A stretch of DNA of 25,389 nt from Pleurotus djamor (GCA_029747585.1 JAPEVF010000664.1:1-25389), one strand, 5' to 3'. Shown: positions 9,966-21,830, numbered from the stretch's first letter. Numbers and translations: made by a program. Notes: generated by a model from the letters alone, not told the origin.

Positions 9966-12913
9966 TCACAACGAGGCTTGCACGACCAGCAAATCCGCCA
10001 AAACACCAGATGCAACGAAGGCGGCACCAACATCTCCGATCGCTCTGGGCAAAGCAGACCCAATCGGATGTCCTTTCTCCATGATGAGTTGCGCCAATTC
10101 TAGCTGATGCGTCTCAACAGACATTCTCCTAGAGCGCCCAAGAAGAACGAGGGTGCTAGGGCTCTGCTGCGTAGAAGTAACGATGTAATCGATGGAGGTG
10201 CGTAAGGGAGTCACAGTGTGTTGTTCGGTAAAAGTAATTCTTGAAAGTGAGGCGGCGATATGTGCAGGGTGGGAGTTTGATGAGCCTGTGAAACGATCCC
10301 ATAGGACATTATCGGCAGTATCGGATTGTAAACGCGTTTGCGTATTATTCGCTGCATACACTGTGTCCGCAGCGACAGTCTGCACACATCAAGTCAGTTT
10401 ACAGGGGAAGATGATACAAGGAGATGCACATACGTTATGGACAAACGCAGGTTTCAAATCGACCGCGAATTCAGACCTTGTTGGAGCGTCATGGAGATCT
10501 TCCTTGTGAATCCGTACCACAGTGGCACGTACGTTCGGGTTGCCACAAAGTTGAACCAGTAGTGAGAGACCCAAGCGGTCGTCTGGGCCACCAAAGAATG
10601 GCAATACAATATGCTGCTCCAATATCGACGCGCGGCGAACACCACGATCGATGAAAACAGCAACATCTGAGGGGGAAGACAAAAAGATCTTCCTCACGAA
10701 CTCAGAGTAGATGACAGAAGAAGTTTGATGAAAAGACGGGGTTGTTTGAAGAGGCGCTTCGCTAGGTCCCGCTCCACTTCCACCAGCCCCAGTTTCAGGA
10801 AGATTACTCGTTGCGCACCATGGAATCACCACCATCTCGGATTCATGATCGATAACGTGAGCCGAGATCGCAGAGGGGAACTGTTCATAGTTCACGATGC
10901 TCAGCGTGGCAGATACGTCGAACCTGTTCAATTGACCGAAGGTCTTGAAAACCGAGATGATAGCATCGCTTGCAAGAAGGGAGTCTGATTCTTGGACCTT
11001 GAGAACGGCTGACGTACGATTCGTCAGTTCAATGAGCCGAAGTGCGTTCATGGCGACGGGTGGGAATGATCCGGACTGAGAAGCTTCGTCCTCAAGACCA
11101 GCCTCGACGGCTTTGTCGTGGAGTGAGATGGACGAGCGACTTTGAACTTCCTTGGCCCCCTGAAGCATTTGCGACAAGGACATGACCATGGGTAACTGCT
11201 CGAATCTCTCCAAAACTACTGTAAATCGAGTTTTGAGCAAGTAATCAGAGGGTGCAACTCGCGGCAAGGCTTCGACATCGCGGTTGTGAGTATGAGGGCG
11301 GTGTTTGCCTGGTGTAGTAGCGTGGATGTGGGTACGCAAGCGCTCGGGGTAGAAAAGTTGGACCAGAGGAGTTGTCATGAATGTGAGGACAAGTGCGTGC
11401 ACAACAAACATGGTGAATGTCATTGGGTCAAGAATACCAGCTTGTCGGCCGATATTGAGAACAATGAGTTCGACGAGACTGGTCATGAAGTCAATGTCAA
11501 TCAACTAGGAGCCATGTGCAGAACAGTGAAAACGCACCCCTTGCAAGCCATGAAGGAGCCGATGGCGCCCGACTCCCTCCAGGTGAATCCAAAGAACCTG
11601 CCGGCACCACCACATCCCAAGAACTTGGATGAAAATGCGACAATGCAAACAAGAATGAGATATCCCCAAATGGTACCAGTGTTCAAAAGACCAAGATTGG
11701 TGCGCAGACCAGACAAGGTAAAGAACTATAGAATGTAGGAGTTAAATGCGGAAATCACGAAGGAAAATCGCGGCGGGGGGAAGGAAGCTTACGATTGGCA
11801 AAAAGAGGATCGTAACAAGGTCTTCCAGCTTTTCCACCATCGAGATGGCATATCCATTGTCATGAGGGATGATTAAACCAGCCAGAAACCCTCCGAAGAT
11901 AGAGTGGACACCGATGATGTCTGTGTAGAAGGCCGAACCAAAGACAAGGAATATGGTAACGGTCATCAAGAAGGGAGTGGGGGATCCCGTTTCCAAAGAT
12001 CCCGATCGCCGTGCAAGCCATCGGTAACCCCATCGACCAGGGAATAGAAGGACAGCTGCGAAAGCCGCGGCGGAGAGTAGTGCCCATAGTGCAGACAACC
12101 CGTCCGATGCATTCACGAGCGCTACGGTCAGGGCAAGGAGAACCCAACCGACAACATCGTCGCAGAGCGCGGCTGAGAGGACTGTGATTCCAACGTTCGT
12201 GTCGAGCAAGTTGAGTTCGGTAAGGATGCGACACAGAACAGGGAAAGCTGTAATGCCCATTGCAACGGCAATGAATAGAGAGAAATAGCCCATATTGACG
12301 CTTTCATCAATGAACTCGTGGTAAATTCCAATGCCTAGAGCGGCACCCAAACCAAGGGGGAAGATGAGGCCCGTCGCCGAGATAGCGATGGATGCTTTGA
12401 AATTGCGCTTCATCACAGTCGTGTCGACTTCCAATCCAACGAGGAAAAGATAGAGAACCAAGCCGATATTCGCGGTCAAGGAAAGCAAAGGCATTGAAGC
12501 CGCAGGAAAGATACGATCGTGGAAATGGGGAATTCTGCCCATGACGGTTGGACCTAGCAAGATACCACCGATGACCTCAGCAATGACGCGAGGCTGCCGA
12601 ATTCGCTTCAGGATCAAAGCAAGAAATTGGGACATCGAGATGATGATGACTGTTCGTGTGACAATACGTTCAGGAACTCGGAAAAAAAAAATAAGAATTG
12701 AAGAACCCACCAATTTGGATGATCCAAAGCCGTATGGGGTTTGATTCGTTATATGTAGTTGGATTGTCCCCAGAAAAAACGCCAGCCTCGAGAAAAATGT
12801 TGAGCTCTTTTGTTGAAGTCAACGAACTCGGGGTAATGGTGCACCTGATCTGCAGCTGCTCGAGCCACGAGAGAGTGCGCGACTTCCACGGCGCGTTTGC
12901 TCAGCTCGTCCAT
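9966..12913 (-). CDS. K+(Na+)/H+ antiporter, CPA2 family, Kha1-like
   Basis: Monovalent cation/proton antiporter of the CPA2 family, predicted 882 aa, close to the length of yeast Kha1 (873 aa). Exons: 12913-12845, 12786-12711, 12649-11793, 11725-11538, 11478-10434, 10379-9966; introns 58, 61, 67, 59 and 54 nt. The membrane domain starts at about residue 41 (PIRLWIIQ) and holds about a dozen hydrophobic segments to about residue 430. Hallmarks are RQPRVIAEVIGGILLGP (66-82), LFLVGLEVD (116-124) and the acidic pair Asp212-Asp213 in LCDDVVGW, expected in the ion site. The remaining half is a hydrophilic, probably cytosolic regulatory region. The first exon is the least certain part: the conserved frame has no ATG of its own, and a 58-nt GTGCAC..GAG intron joins it to MDELSKRAVEV. 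The family localises to internal membranes such as Golgi in yeast. No functional link to the reductases is apparent. Confidence 0.9.
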
Positions 12914-13480
12914 CGTCGCAGGTGTCCTCAGGTGTTCGGATCGGGGCGAAGAGGAGAAGGAAAGAAGTGGGAGCTTCAATAACGAAAGCCCCACCGTCCC
13001 AGTCGTTTAAATATATCAAGGGGCAGAGTTTGTCTTGGATCAAGGGGCAGCTTGGCTTGGCGTTCAGTAACAGAGCAAAGGACACATAAAATGGCGTAGC
13101 TCTCGGAACTTACGTCTCGTCGACAGCCAGTCGCTATGATTCTGAACTTGAGTATGTAATGGAAAATTACATCTTGTAAGTGTGATTGTTGGCGAACGCA
13201 CTCGCGCAGAATGCGTGTCACAGATATCATCCAATATCCGTAAGTTTTGAGGGATTGAGAGAGCGAAACCATCTTTCTGTCAGCTCGTCAACGATATGTA
13301 CCTAATATCACCTATCGATGATCTTGGAGGTAAATGACGAACGAGAGCCGACGGGGATGAAGCTTGAAGTGGAGGTCGTCAAGTCCAAAGAGGCTTCTTC
13401 GGCAGTTTGCGTAACCCAACCTCAAGTCCCCTGTGTGGGATAGGGTGTACTCTAGAGTAAGCATCTTCTTATTCCATCTC
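12914..13480. other. Intergenic region between antiporter start and reductase D end
   Basis: This is the 5' flank of the minus-strand antiporter gene and the 3' flank of gene D. Open frames on the minus strand (for example 12976-13272) have no recognisable motif and no similarity to the neighbours. I see nothing else in it. Confidence 0.5.
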
Positions 13481-15139
13481 CTACATGTGCGCTACGTTGA
13501 CAAAGCGATCCCTCAAGCTGAGATACCCTTTGCTAATCCAATAGTCTACCCATCCAGAGACAGTCGCTTCCGCGACAGGCTCCAATGACATCAAGGACGG
13601 ACAAATGTACGTCAGGTGGTCCATGCGAAGGAGTGGGAGAGCGCCGGTGGCCAACGCAGACTTGTCTTCGGCAAGTTTATCCCTGGTTACAACTTCTCGT
13701 ATGAAACCCAAAAGTTTCATAGCGGGCTATGCATTGAGCATTCAGTTATCTAGCAGAAATGCTGAGAGACCGAGGATGTTGGCGCACCAATACACGAGGG
13801 GATACACCGTTTCTTTGGAGTTCTTCCATTTTCTGGGTCCATTCAGCAATATCCATCGGACGAATGTTTATTCTTCCTTCGCTACGCCTGCTAATGTGTG
13901 TCTTCATCCAGTCGATGACGTCCGCATATGGAACCGGATTTGAATGGCAAACATTGATGACCGATGGCAATTTGTCGGTGCCATAGGTAGAAATTTGATG
14001 CAGTACAGTTGCTACAGCACTCATTGGCAGCCAATCTACGACCTATACGGAGGTAACTTCGTTACCGTGATCATGTGGGATAAGGAAAGGATACTTACCC
14101 CACCCATGGTAGGTATTTGCTTAAGGGTAACACTCGAGTTTACCAGGACAGGAAGCCATCCAGACGCGGGCCATATCCCATCTTTCCCTCCGCCATACAG
14201 CTGAGGAATACGAACGCAGCAGGTATTGAATCCGGACCGTGAAAGCACCTGCAGTGTGAATGGATGAGAATTCCGCGAAAGGATACAGGCAGCAAAGAGT
14301 AAGCCGCAGCTGAGAGAATAAGTAGAAGGTGTATGTGACTCACCCTCTCAACAATATACTTTGATTCACCGTATCCAGTTCCAAGACAGGTCCTGGTGTC
14401 TGTGATCAAGTCCTCGGGAACCTTGGTCACGAATCCATAGTTCTGCGCCGCCATAATGGACGACACAAAGATAAACCGTAGGGAATCGACGCAAGATCGT
14501 CTTGCGAGGTTGATAAGGTTCGTTGTTCCATGGATTATGGACTCAAACCTGGACAAAGGAGCCCTAAAGTCAAGCGTCCACGCATTATGAACGATGACCG
14601 TGATGCGATGTAGCAACTATCGAAAATCGTCAGACAAGAATTGAAGGGAGTGCCGATCAGATATTGTTCAGACGACCCACTTGCTGATAAACATTTGAGT
14701 CAATTCCGAGATCAGGAGCGTCCCAGTTAACCAGAAGCGACGTCAATTTTGCTGTGCGAAGCAGAGCTTTGTCAAGGCCCAATTTTGCGAACATGTCAGT
14801 CTGTCGATGCTGAATACTTGAGGAACCATGTCGATCAAAAGTGTAGATGTGCTGGACGCGAGGATCTGCGATAAGACGGGCGAGAAGCAGGCTCGCCACA
14901 GCGCCAGTGGAACCGGTAAGCAGTACGACGATTGGGCGAGTAGAGCGAGTAGTACATGGAGTTGAGCAAGAGTTGGAGCTGGCGTCGCAGCAAACTGGCT
15001 CGACGGAGACGAGTCGGGATAGCTGAGTCTCGATCAAAGATTGAACCTGGGCAATCCTCTCCTCCGGGAATTCTAGCGCGAAGGTCGATTTTGAACTCGG
15101 TTGCCGAGCTTCAGCTATATTCGCCTTGTACACCTTCAT
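13481..15139 (-). CDS. Stand-alone thioester-reductase domain protein (paralogue D, divergent)
   Basis: Same family, the longest at 460 aa. Exons: 15139-14681, 14616-14344, 14248-14099, 14042-13788, 13726-13481; introns 64, 95, 56 and 61 nt, all phase 0. The N-terminal helix lies at about 24-43 (FPEERIAQVQSLIETQL). It is followed by a linker with five Cys (50, 51, 58, 62 and one nearby position excepted; four are seen at 50, 51, 58 and 62) that the others lack. The glycine motif reads GSTGAVA (76-82), so the third Gly is Ala. The Asn-Arg-Pro after the second strand, seen in the other copies, is Asp-Arg-His. The LEG(D/N/H) motif is replaced by LLVNW. HNAW (162-165), Ser 205-206 and YGESK (235-239) are kept, so the catalytic residues are present while the cofactor pocket is changed. 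The C-terminal GWVDYW is retained. It is an intact gene, probably with altered cofactor or substrate preference; a role is not assignable from sequence. Confidence 0.85.
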
Positions 15140-15795
15140 CAGACGGATTGGCTGAGAGAGTTAACTGGGGCATGGTCGTGAGGGCATCCAGTTTATGTAC
15201 ACCGTACCCGTGGACGATTGCCACAAGCACACTGCGTGGTCCTCGGGGTGGTCATGCTGAGAAGCCAGGCTGCGGATGTGCCAAAATGTATAGGATTTGA
15301 TTACTGCTACAACACCGGTGCAGCAAAGGCAAAGTTGTTCCCATAGAAAGATATTCTTGATGAACACCGAAGTTCCGGAGGCGATCGAAGGTTCAATGAC
15401 GCACTAGAGCCTCGTGGTGATTAGACTTTGCATTGCTGGCCATGCAAGTTCTTGCGCCAGTGAATGAAGTAGAAGGTACATTGCAACCTCAAGGTTTGAA
15501 GCAGTTTGCGTGCGGTGTTCGCGGAGCTGTGATGAACCCGAGGGTCCAGGGACCGAGTCCGACATTGTTTCGATAGGGGCACAGGGGCGACTCATGTCCT
15601 GGATGTCATGACAGAACCAAAATTCACTCGAATTTGCTTAGCAGAGAAATACAGTTCATAGATAGTTGTCTACGCAGTTGTTCTGAGAACATCCTGCTTA
15701 GTCCATGAAACACTCTGAGCGTCCTTTCTAAGAGAACTACACTGGGAATCAGCGTTGAAACACAAATGATACGGAATCTCAGCTTACATCTGAAT
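15140..15795. other. Intergenic region between reductase D and the DUF5648 gene
   Basis: This is the 5' flank of minus-strand gene D. A minus-strand frame of 63 codons with an ATG (15595-15404) has no recognisable motif, so I do not call it a gene. No TATA box stands out. Confidence 0.5.
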
Positions 15796-16402
15796 TTAGG
15801 CGTTTAGGACATATCCTGCAACATCTTCATCGGTATATCCACCGGCAATGGCGCTCTTGCGCTCAGCCCAGCTGGTAGTGTAGAGATGGTTGTTGGAGCC
15901 GGCGTGGAAGAGGCGGAACAAGGGAGAGGAGCGGCAGACTTGGTCCTTGAAGATGTACGCGGCGACACCTTCGCGAGTGTATCCGCGACGGACAGCACGC
16001 TGAGCCTCACGCTCATCGGTGGTGTAAAAGTGGTTTCCGAGGGATTGATGGAAGAGGCGGATAAGGGGAACCGTGGAAGGTTCCTGAGAGGTGAAGACCT
16101 GAGCCGCGGTGCCTTCGGCTTGGTAGCCGAGGGTGTTGACGGCGTTCTGGTTTTCCCACTGGTTGGTGGTGTAGAAGTGGTTCACCATGGTGGGGTGATA
16201 GGCGCGGAAGAGAGGAACGGCAGTGCGTCCACGAGGGCAGGGGTTCTGCTCCTATGAGGTTAAAAAGACGGGTTAGTAAGTGCAGTCGATGAGATATTGT
16301 ATTTGTAGCGAGACGTACATCGGCAGCCTCAGCCTCAGCAGGGAGAGCAGCTGCTTGGGCAGCCAAGAAGAGAGAGGCAACGACAGCGAGGGTGAACTTC
16401 AT
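15796..16402 (-). CDS. Secreted DUF5648-repeat protein
   Basis: Small predicted extracellular protein of 179 aa. Exons 16402-16319 and 16251-15796 are separated by a 67-nt phase-0 intron (GTACGT..TAG). Residues 1 to about 19 form a signal peptide (MKFTLAVVASLFLAAQAAA), followed by a short Pro/Glu/Ala stretch. The mature part consists of three tandem repeats beginning near residues 40, 89 and 138. Each has the pattern P-L-(F/I)-R-x-(F/Y)-H, then N-H-(F/L)-Y-T-T, then G-Y-x-x-(E)-G/D-x-A-x-x-(V/I). This is the DUF5648 repeat, common in basidiomycete secreted proteins; its biochemical function is not established. Two Cys (33, 134) could form one disulfide. A TATA box lies about 94 bp upstream of the ATG, suggesting a well-expressed gene. 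Confidence 0.88.
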
Positions 16403-16495
16403 TGTGGAAGTGAGGACGATGATGTTCGAAGCTGAGTCGGTGAAGCGAAGAGATGCAAATGCAACCTGAGGGTTCTATGGTTAAGAAGCGCTCCC

Positions 16496-16502
16496 CTTTA
16501 TA
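16496..16502 (-). promoter_or_regulatory. TATA box of the DUF5648 gene
   Basis: TATAAAG is read on the minus strand, 94 bp before the start codon at 16402. This leaves room for a short 5' leader of roughly 60 nt. Confidence 0.6.
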
Positions 16503-17858
16503 CTCGAAAAGGTGCTTGGACGAGTTCAAGGCCATAAGTGTCGTAAATCGCGAAAGCGTTCTAGCCCAAGGGTCTCATCGTCTGTACGCTGGGATGTCCA
16601 TGCCTGCTTGTATTCTCCGCATACCATAGATGTATCAAGTGGTAGGATGGAGCACCTGATAAGTCTTTCGAGAAATCGGAGGCCCAAACGACTAGATGAT
16701 GCGATGCGTACCTTTCAGGTGCGGCAGCACATGTATCGCCGCAAGTGCAACATGAATGGATTCTGAGAGCCTGGTAAACGCCGAAACTGATCAGTAATGT
16801 GATAAAGACATGGACGAGTGGAACTGGTCAAGACCTGGCGAGTAGAGCTCCGTCCAATCACCCACACTGAATAACAACAGTGTTAGCGAAACTCGGTTGC
16901 GTCTGGGCCAGGCACGCAGCATCATGCAACGTTTCTCCTAGCCATCCCCTATCGCTTGAGCGCGAGAGGGGACTTTGATCCATGCGTAGAGAGGGCCAGA
17001 GACGTTTGTTCTGTTATCATTACAGCAGCGAATCAGTATCCATCTATCATGAGGACAAGACCAAGAAAATCGTCTGAACCACTTCGGCCAAGGTTCGTCC
17101 AATCATGATGAACACGGACTTGTTCTGGTACATCCAGAGGTGAGAACCATTGCAATCAGATCGCAGAAACGTTGATGTTATTGTCGAGGGTAATTATACG
17201 AACCATCGGTGGTACTTGAAGTGGTCGTCCGTAAGTGCCTAATGGTATGCTTGATGGGTTCCGCGGAATGGAGGTTCGAGTCAAGCCAGCAAAATATCCG
17301 ATCTGAGCGAAGTCCTCTTTCTGGTGCGCTTCTCTGCGATGCTCCTATGACAATCTGATTGGTTACGATTGGGAAGAGGTAGCAGACAAAGGGACCGACT
17401 TCATGAACCGGTCCCGTGGAGGACTCTCCGATCCGCGCACTGGTCATTCCCCCTCAGACACGACTCTATGGCTCAGATTTTCCTGTACGCTACAGTTGGA
17501 ATTCTTGATGAAAAGACCTCGAATCATTTTCTCGCAGGTAGGTTCTACAGCAGGGAAGCGGCGCTGAGGATAAGTTCTCCGGGTGTCCTTCACTTTCCGC
17601 GCGGAGCAAGCCACAAGTTGCGTTCATGAAAGGGAAACGGAGTATTTTCCTCGCAGAAATACATGTTCTAGTGTTCTGCGAAAGCGTATTCCGGCAAGAT
17701 AAAAGGACTTTAGACAGGTTAACTTTGGGGTGCAGGAGAAAAAGTTTATTCAGGCTCTGACTTTCCGAGGGGACTGCTGACATAATCCGTAAGTATCTGG
17801 TCCAGGACATTTCGGCCACTGGGTTTCCTTTCCCCCACCATCAACGTCCACGCGAACT
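16503..17858. other. Intergenic region between two divergent genes
   Basis: This stretch of about 1.35 kb separates the minus-strand DUF5648 gene from the plus-strand Cys-cluster gene, so it should hold the promoters of both. Open frames inside (for example minus 17490-17819 and plus 17369-17629) overlap on opposite strands and carry no recognisable domain. A tRNA-like B-box at 17273-17283 does not fold into a tRNA. Confidence 0.5.
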
Positions 17859-19565
17859 ATGTCGCTCATGGAGAACCAAACGTACGATCACCAAACGTAC
17901 GATACAATGGACGTGGCCTCCCTTACAGCTCTCGCAAATAGCAAGCTCGAAGGTGTCAAAGCCGTTTATGAAGCCTATGAAGAACGGATAGAAGACGATG
18001 AAGTCGCACTGAGACAATGGCGCGATTCAATGGCTGTCGCGTTGGTACGTGCGCTGTGACCCTCTGATTATTGTAAATGTCCTGAGATTCATCGACATGC
18101 CCAATTCGTTAGGATCAATACTACGCACTCCAGCCTTCTGTTGTTGGTAAGAAGGCGGGTGTAAAGCGAGTTCTGTTCGAAATGGCCAAGAACGCCAAGG
18201 ACTTGTTCAACGATGTCGATGCTTCACTGGGCAGGAAGAAGCAAGAACGAGAGCGGTTGGCTGAGGGGAGGATGTACGACGAGGCCAGACGCACCGAAGA
18301 CAGGAGGAACGAGGACGGGCTGCGGAGGTCATATGATATGGACGAGGGAGCGCAGCGGCTTGTGGACGGTATGATGGCCGTCACCGCCGAGCGAGATCGA
18401 AATAACTTCAACAGTGGGAATCATATACATTCATCTAGTCGTCGCAGAGTTCGCAAACGTCTTCATTCAGAAATGTCCGACGCCGATGATCCACCCAGTG
18501 CTATGGCTCATCTTCTGAACCCAGCCACCACGTCCCATTCGTACGCGATACCAACGGGTATGTCCACCACATGTTTTTGGTCGAGACAACATTGATGACT
18601 TCACAGGTTCGTCAAGTTCATATGACAGCGAAGTTCTCGCGCTCCTTCCAGAAGATCACCGGATACTAGTCGTAACAGACAACGAGAAAAACGGTAGATG
18701 GGCCATTCCAAGTACGTCGTTATATCCCCCTCGCTTGAATGTCCCTAATCACACACTACTGTCAGACTACGTCCCGGAAGGAGAAGAGCTGACGAATCCT
18801 AATTCTCCTCTCTACAGATGTGAACATAAGGGAAAAACACACGACGGCGCGAAGGGAAAGAAAGAGAAATGGAAAGGTGATCAGCGGTGCACGCAGTGTC
18901 GCGTGCACAACGTTTCGCCTTGCTTGAGCACGGGGTGTCATGCCTGTGCCAGCTGTACGCAGAAGAAGCAAGGGCCCTGCAGTCACACTTATGGAGGGCG
19001 AAAATCACTGGAAACACAGCTAGCGGATCGGCGGGCCAAGCAAGAGAAGGAGAGGGCGAAGGCTGATGTGATGAAGTTGGGAACCGAGCCACCCGCGGAA
19101 CCCCCCAAACAGAATGACCCACGGCCGTCCACAGTGTTGACACCCGTGCTGAGCCTAAATGGAAACCGACATCCCATGACCAGCGCCACCAACGGTACAA
19201 GAGATAGTGACGACGACGATACTCGGAGCGTTGTGGAGCTTGACGCTGATACGTTGAAGCTGGCAGGTCCGTCGAGATCTTTGAAAGTTTGTTGTTTCCC
19301 AAATGTCGAAGTTTTAATACACGTTGACGGTTCTTCGTGCTAGAAGCGACCACGGCCAACGGGGAGAATTGAACGACTGGAAGATGAGCTTGATGATATC
19401 AACCGGCGGATATCCCAAGCTGAAGATCTCCAACAACAGGCCTTTGACCGAATACACAGCGCGACACTTGATGCGCAGAGAGCTGCGACGGCTATGCAAC
19501 TTGGATACCGAGACAAGCAACGGATTGAACATGACCTGGAGAGGGAACGAGAACGATCTGTTTGA
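17859..19565 (+). CDS. Cys-cluster, coiled-coil protein; possible zinc-binding regulator
   Basis: Predicted 492 aa, five exons: 17859-18044, 18113-18557, 18607-18711, 18766-19286, 19344-19565; introns 68, 49, 54 and 57 nt. The N-terminal half is charged and helical, with many Arg/Glu/Asp. A small domain at about 212-263 contains VVTDNEKNGRWAIPNYVPEGEELTNP in two parts across an exon joint. The cysteine cluster at 287-317 has Cys at 287, 290, 298, 303, 306, 309 and 317; using six of them the spacing is C-x2-C-x7-C-x7-C-x2-C-x7-C, close to the fungal Zn2Cys6 binuclear cluster. A Pro-rich, acidic linker follows, then a coiled coil (about 420-490) rich in Glu/Arg/Gln heptads. A zinc cluster followed by a coiled coil suits a dimeric DNA-binding protein, but the cluster is central, not N-terminal, and no fungal-specific transcription-factor domain is seen. 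It may be a basidiomycete-specific family; the function is uncertain. Confidence 0.75.
17875..17904 (+). repeat. Tandem 15-bp in-frame duplication
   Basis: ACCAAACGTACGAT plus one base occurs twice in a row (17875-17889 and 17890-17904), differing only at the last base. It duplicates the residues Gln-Thr-Tyr-Asp near the N-terminus of the Cys-cluster protein and keeps the frame. Confidence 0.8.
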
Positions 19566-20310
19566 GAGAGAACGACTGTTGATGTTTCTCGCTGTGATCT
19601 AGGAGGATATTGTATTGGCCGGGTGAGGTTCGATGTATCTTCATAGCTTTCTTGTTGTATTTGTATGATATATTTCTCGTTTCTCCCTTATCTAGGTTCG
19701 CATCGTCCCTCCCTGCTCAGTGGATTCTCTGACTGGCGCTCCCCGGATCTCTTCGCGCTCCTCGCCCCTTTAATGCCTCCGGCGGGGCTCCTTGACGCTC
19801 TTTTCTACCCAGGTCGTGGCCATCCTTCGTAGCGATATTTTGGGCAAGACAGGATCTTCATCTCGTCTCCATCTTCATCGCAACCTCATCTGGCGGCTTC
19901 AAGATACTTTTCAAAATTTTCAAGTCCATCGTCGATCAAGTAAGCGCTCAAATATTCCTGTTCTGGGTCAATCGTCCTCAATAGTTGAAGCTTGAAGCTT
20001 GAATATTGAATGCCAGCTTCTAGCTTCCTGTTCGGATCCGCTGAGTCTGTGTTGATATGTACCAGGTCTCCTGCATTTTGCTTGGCCTACCCTTCATCCA
20101 TCGGGACTGACGGTATTGGCCAGACGACCCCCGGACAAATTCCCGACAAAAACTACGTACATTGTTCGGCTCTTTGCACAGAGCCTTATGACACTTGTGG
20201 TTTGAAATTTGCATCGCAGCCGAATAGTGCCCCAAGCGTCAAGCTACATAATAACGAATGTCGAGCGAGCAACGAGAAACAATATCCCCACCACCTCCCT
20301 GCGCACGATC
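19566..20310. other. Intergenic region upstream of reductase E
   Basis: This is the 3' flank of the Cys-cluster gene and the 5' flank of gene E. No gene is recognised. The TTGAAGCTTGAAGCTTGAA repeat around 19984-20002 and C/T-rich sequence near 19680-19800 are the only features. No clear TATA box precedes 20311. Confidence 0.5.
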
Positions 20311-21830
20311 ATGTCTTCCAACAAACCACTGCAGAATGTTTATGTCCCCGCCATTCCTTTTCCTGAAGAGCGAGTGGCCCAACTGGAAAGCCTCATTGAA
20401 AAGTATGCAGCAAGGATCGTACCGCGTAGCCTTCCAAGAACCTCTAGCAACACAAGTCACAAGGTCGTCGTACTAGTGACTGGCACAACTGGGGCTCTTG
20501 GCAGCTACCTCATCCAGTTCCTGATAAACGATCCTCGCGTTCATCATGTTTATACCCTCAACCGTCCAGCTTCCACGCGGCTTGACGAAAGACAAGCATC
20601 CACTTTTCGCGAACTCTCCCTCGACGCCTCCGTACTGTCTTCCTCGAAACTTACCTCCCTCGAGGGTAATCTACCGGATGAGTACTTCGGACTGAATCCA
20701 AAAATTTATGAGAAGGTTAGAATACCAACCTTATTTGACATTAACATACAAGCATCCTATTCACTTCGCGTTTGCAGTTGTTGAACTCGGTTACCATTGT
20801 CATCCACAATGCATGGGCGCTCAATTTCAAATCCCCCGTGTCTACTTTTGAGCCCTTGATAGCTGGCAGTGTCAATCTCCTGAACTTCGCGCATGCGTTG
20901 CGGATCTCCAAGGCCCGCTTTGTCTTTTGTTCGTCGGTCATAGCCATGCAGAATTATGGATGCGTGGGGAGTGTTCCGAATGATGTGATACAAAATGCGC
21001 AAGTCGCGTTAGGATGCGGCTACGGCGAGTCGAAATACGTCGCCGAGCGGGTAGGTATTGTATCATCCCCGCCTCTTATCTCTATTGATGGACACACCTT
21101 AGCTAGTGGCATTAAGCCAAGTCAGCGCTTGCTCGATCCGCATACCGCAGCTCTACCTAGATGGAACATGGCACGCCGCGAGTGATTGGTTACCTTTCGT
21201 TGTCAAATTCAGTTTGGCTCTCGGGCAGGCACCGGCGTCCTTTTGTGTACGTCCCGCAATCCGTACAATTGCATGCACTAACGCTTTGCTGTTTTAGCAA
21301 GTCGACTGGATTCCCATGGACTTTACCGCCAAATTCCTGGTGGATGTTGCTTGTCACAGCGCGGAATTACCGAAGGCGATTAATATCCGACACCCCGATC
21401 CCGTGAGCTTCCTTCATGTACTATCATGGCTACAGGGGGCGTTGGCCTCTCAAAAGGGCGAGCCACTATCCATGTCCATCAGTTCATTCTCATCGTGGGT
21501 CGAGAACATCCAGAATCTACGGAAGGCTTGGACAAGTCCTAAGAAAATGGTACGTCGCTAGCTTTCTCTTTTCTTTGACCTTATTGACGACTCCTTGATA
21601 ATATTCAGCCAGCATTTGGGCTTCTCAAGTTCCTTGAAAATTTACAGGAACGTGAGGAACGCATGGAGTCGGTACCCATGGTTGGCGCGTACCCGGCGCT
21701 GGATATCTCGGCCGCCCGTTCAGTGAGCCCGCTCTTGATAGCTCAGCTGAAGCCGCTGGAACAGAAAGTTGTCTCTGGATGGGTTGATCATTGGATCAAG
21801 GCAGACGTCCTGCCGTTGGCGCGACTCTAG
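20311..21830 (+). CDS. Stand-alone thioester-reductase domain protein (paralogue E)
   Basis: NAD_binding_4 / thioester-reductase family, 431 aa. Exons: 20311-20715, 20778-21050, 21103-21246, 21298-21549, 21609-21830; introns 62, 52, 51 and 59 nt, all phase 0. I chose the ATG at 20311 over the open frame reaching further upstream because it places the conserved helix FPEERVAQLESLIEKY (17-32) at the usual distance from the start. The glycine motif is GTTGALG (58-64), HNAW is at 144-147, Cys-Ser-Ser at 186-188 stands where most copies have three Ser, and YGESK is at 217-221. Exon 3 is 6 nt shorter than in A-D, removing two residues of the loop after PQLY. Exon 4 has HPDPV, and the C-terminus reads GWVDHW. 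It is the first of the two plus-strand copies; gene F follows 860 bp later in the same direction. Substrate unknown. Confidence 0.88.

Noticed and set aside
15404..15595. 63-codon minus-strand frame upstream of reductase D
   Set aside because: It begins with ATG but has no motif or homology that I recognise, and it is of a length expected by chance.
15886..16257. 123-codon plus-strand open frame opposite the DUF5648 gene
   Set aside because: It lies almost wholly opposite the second exon of a well-supported gene, has repetitive Gly/Glu/Val composition forced by the sense repeats, and shows no domain.
17237..17283. tRNA-like promoter boxes (TGCCTAATGG and GGTTCGAGTCA)
   Set aside because: The B-box match is good, but the T-arm does not pair, the A-to-B spacing is too short for a tRNA, and no acceptor stem is found. 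It is at most a relic.
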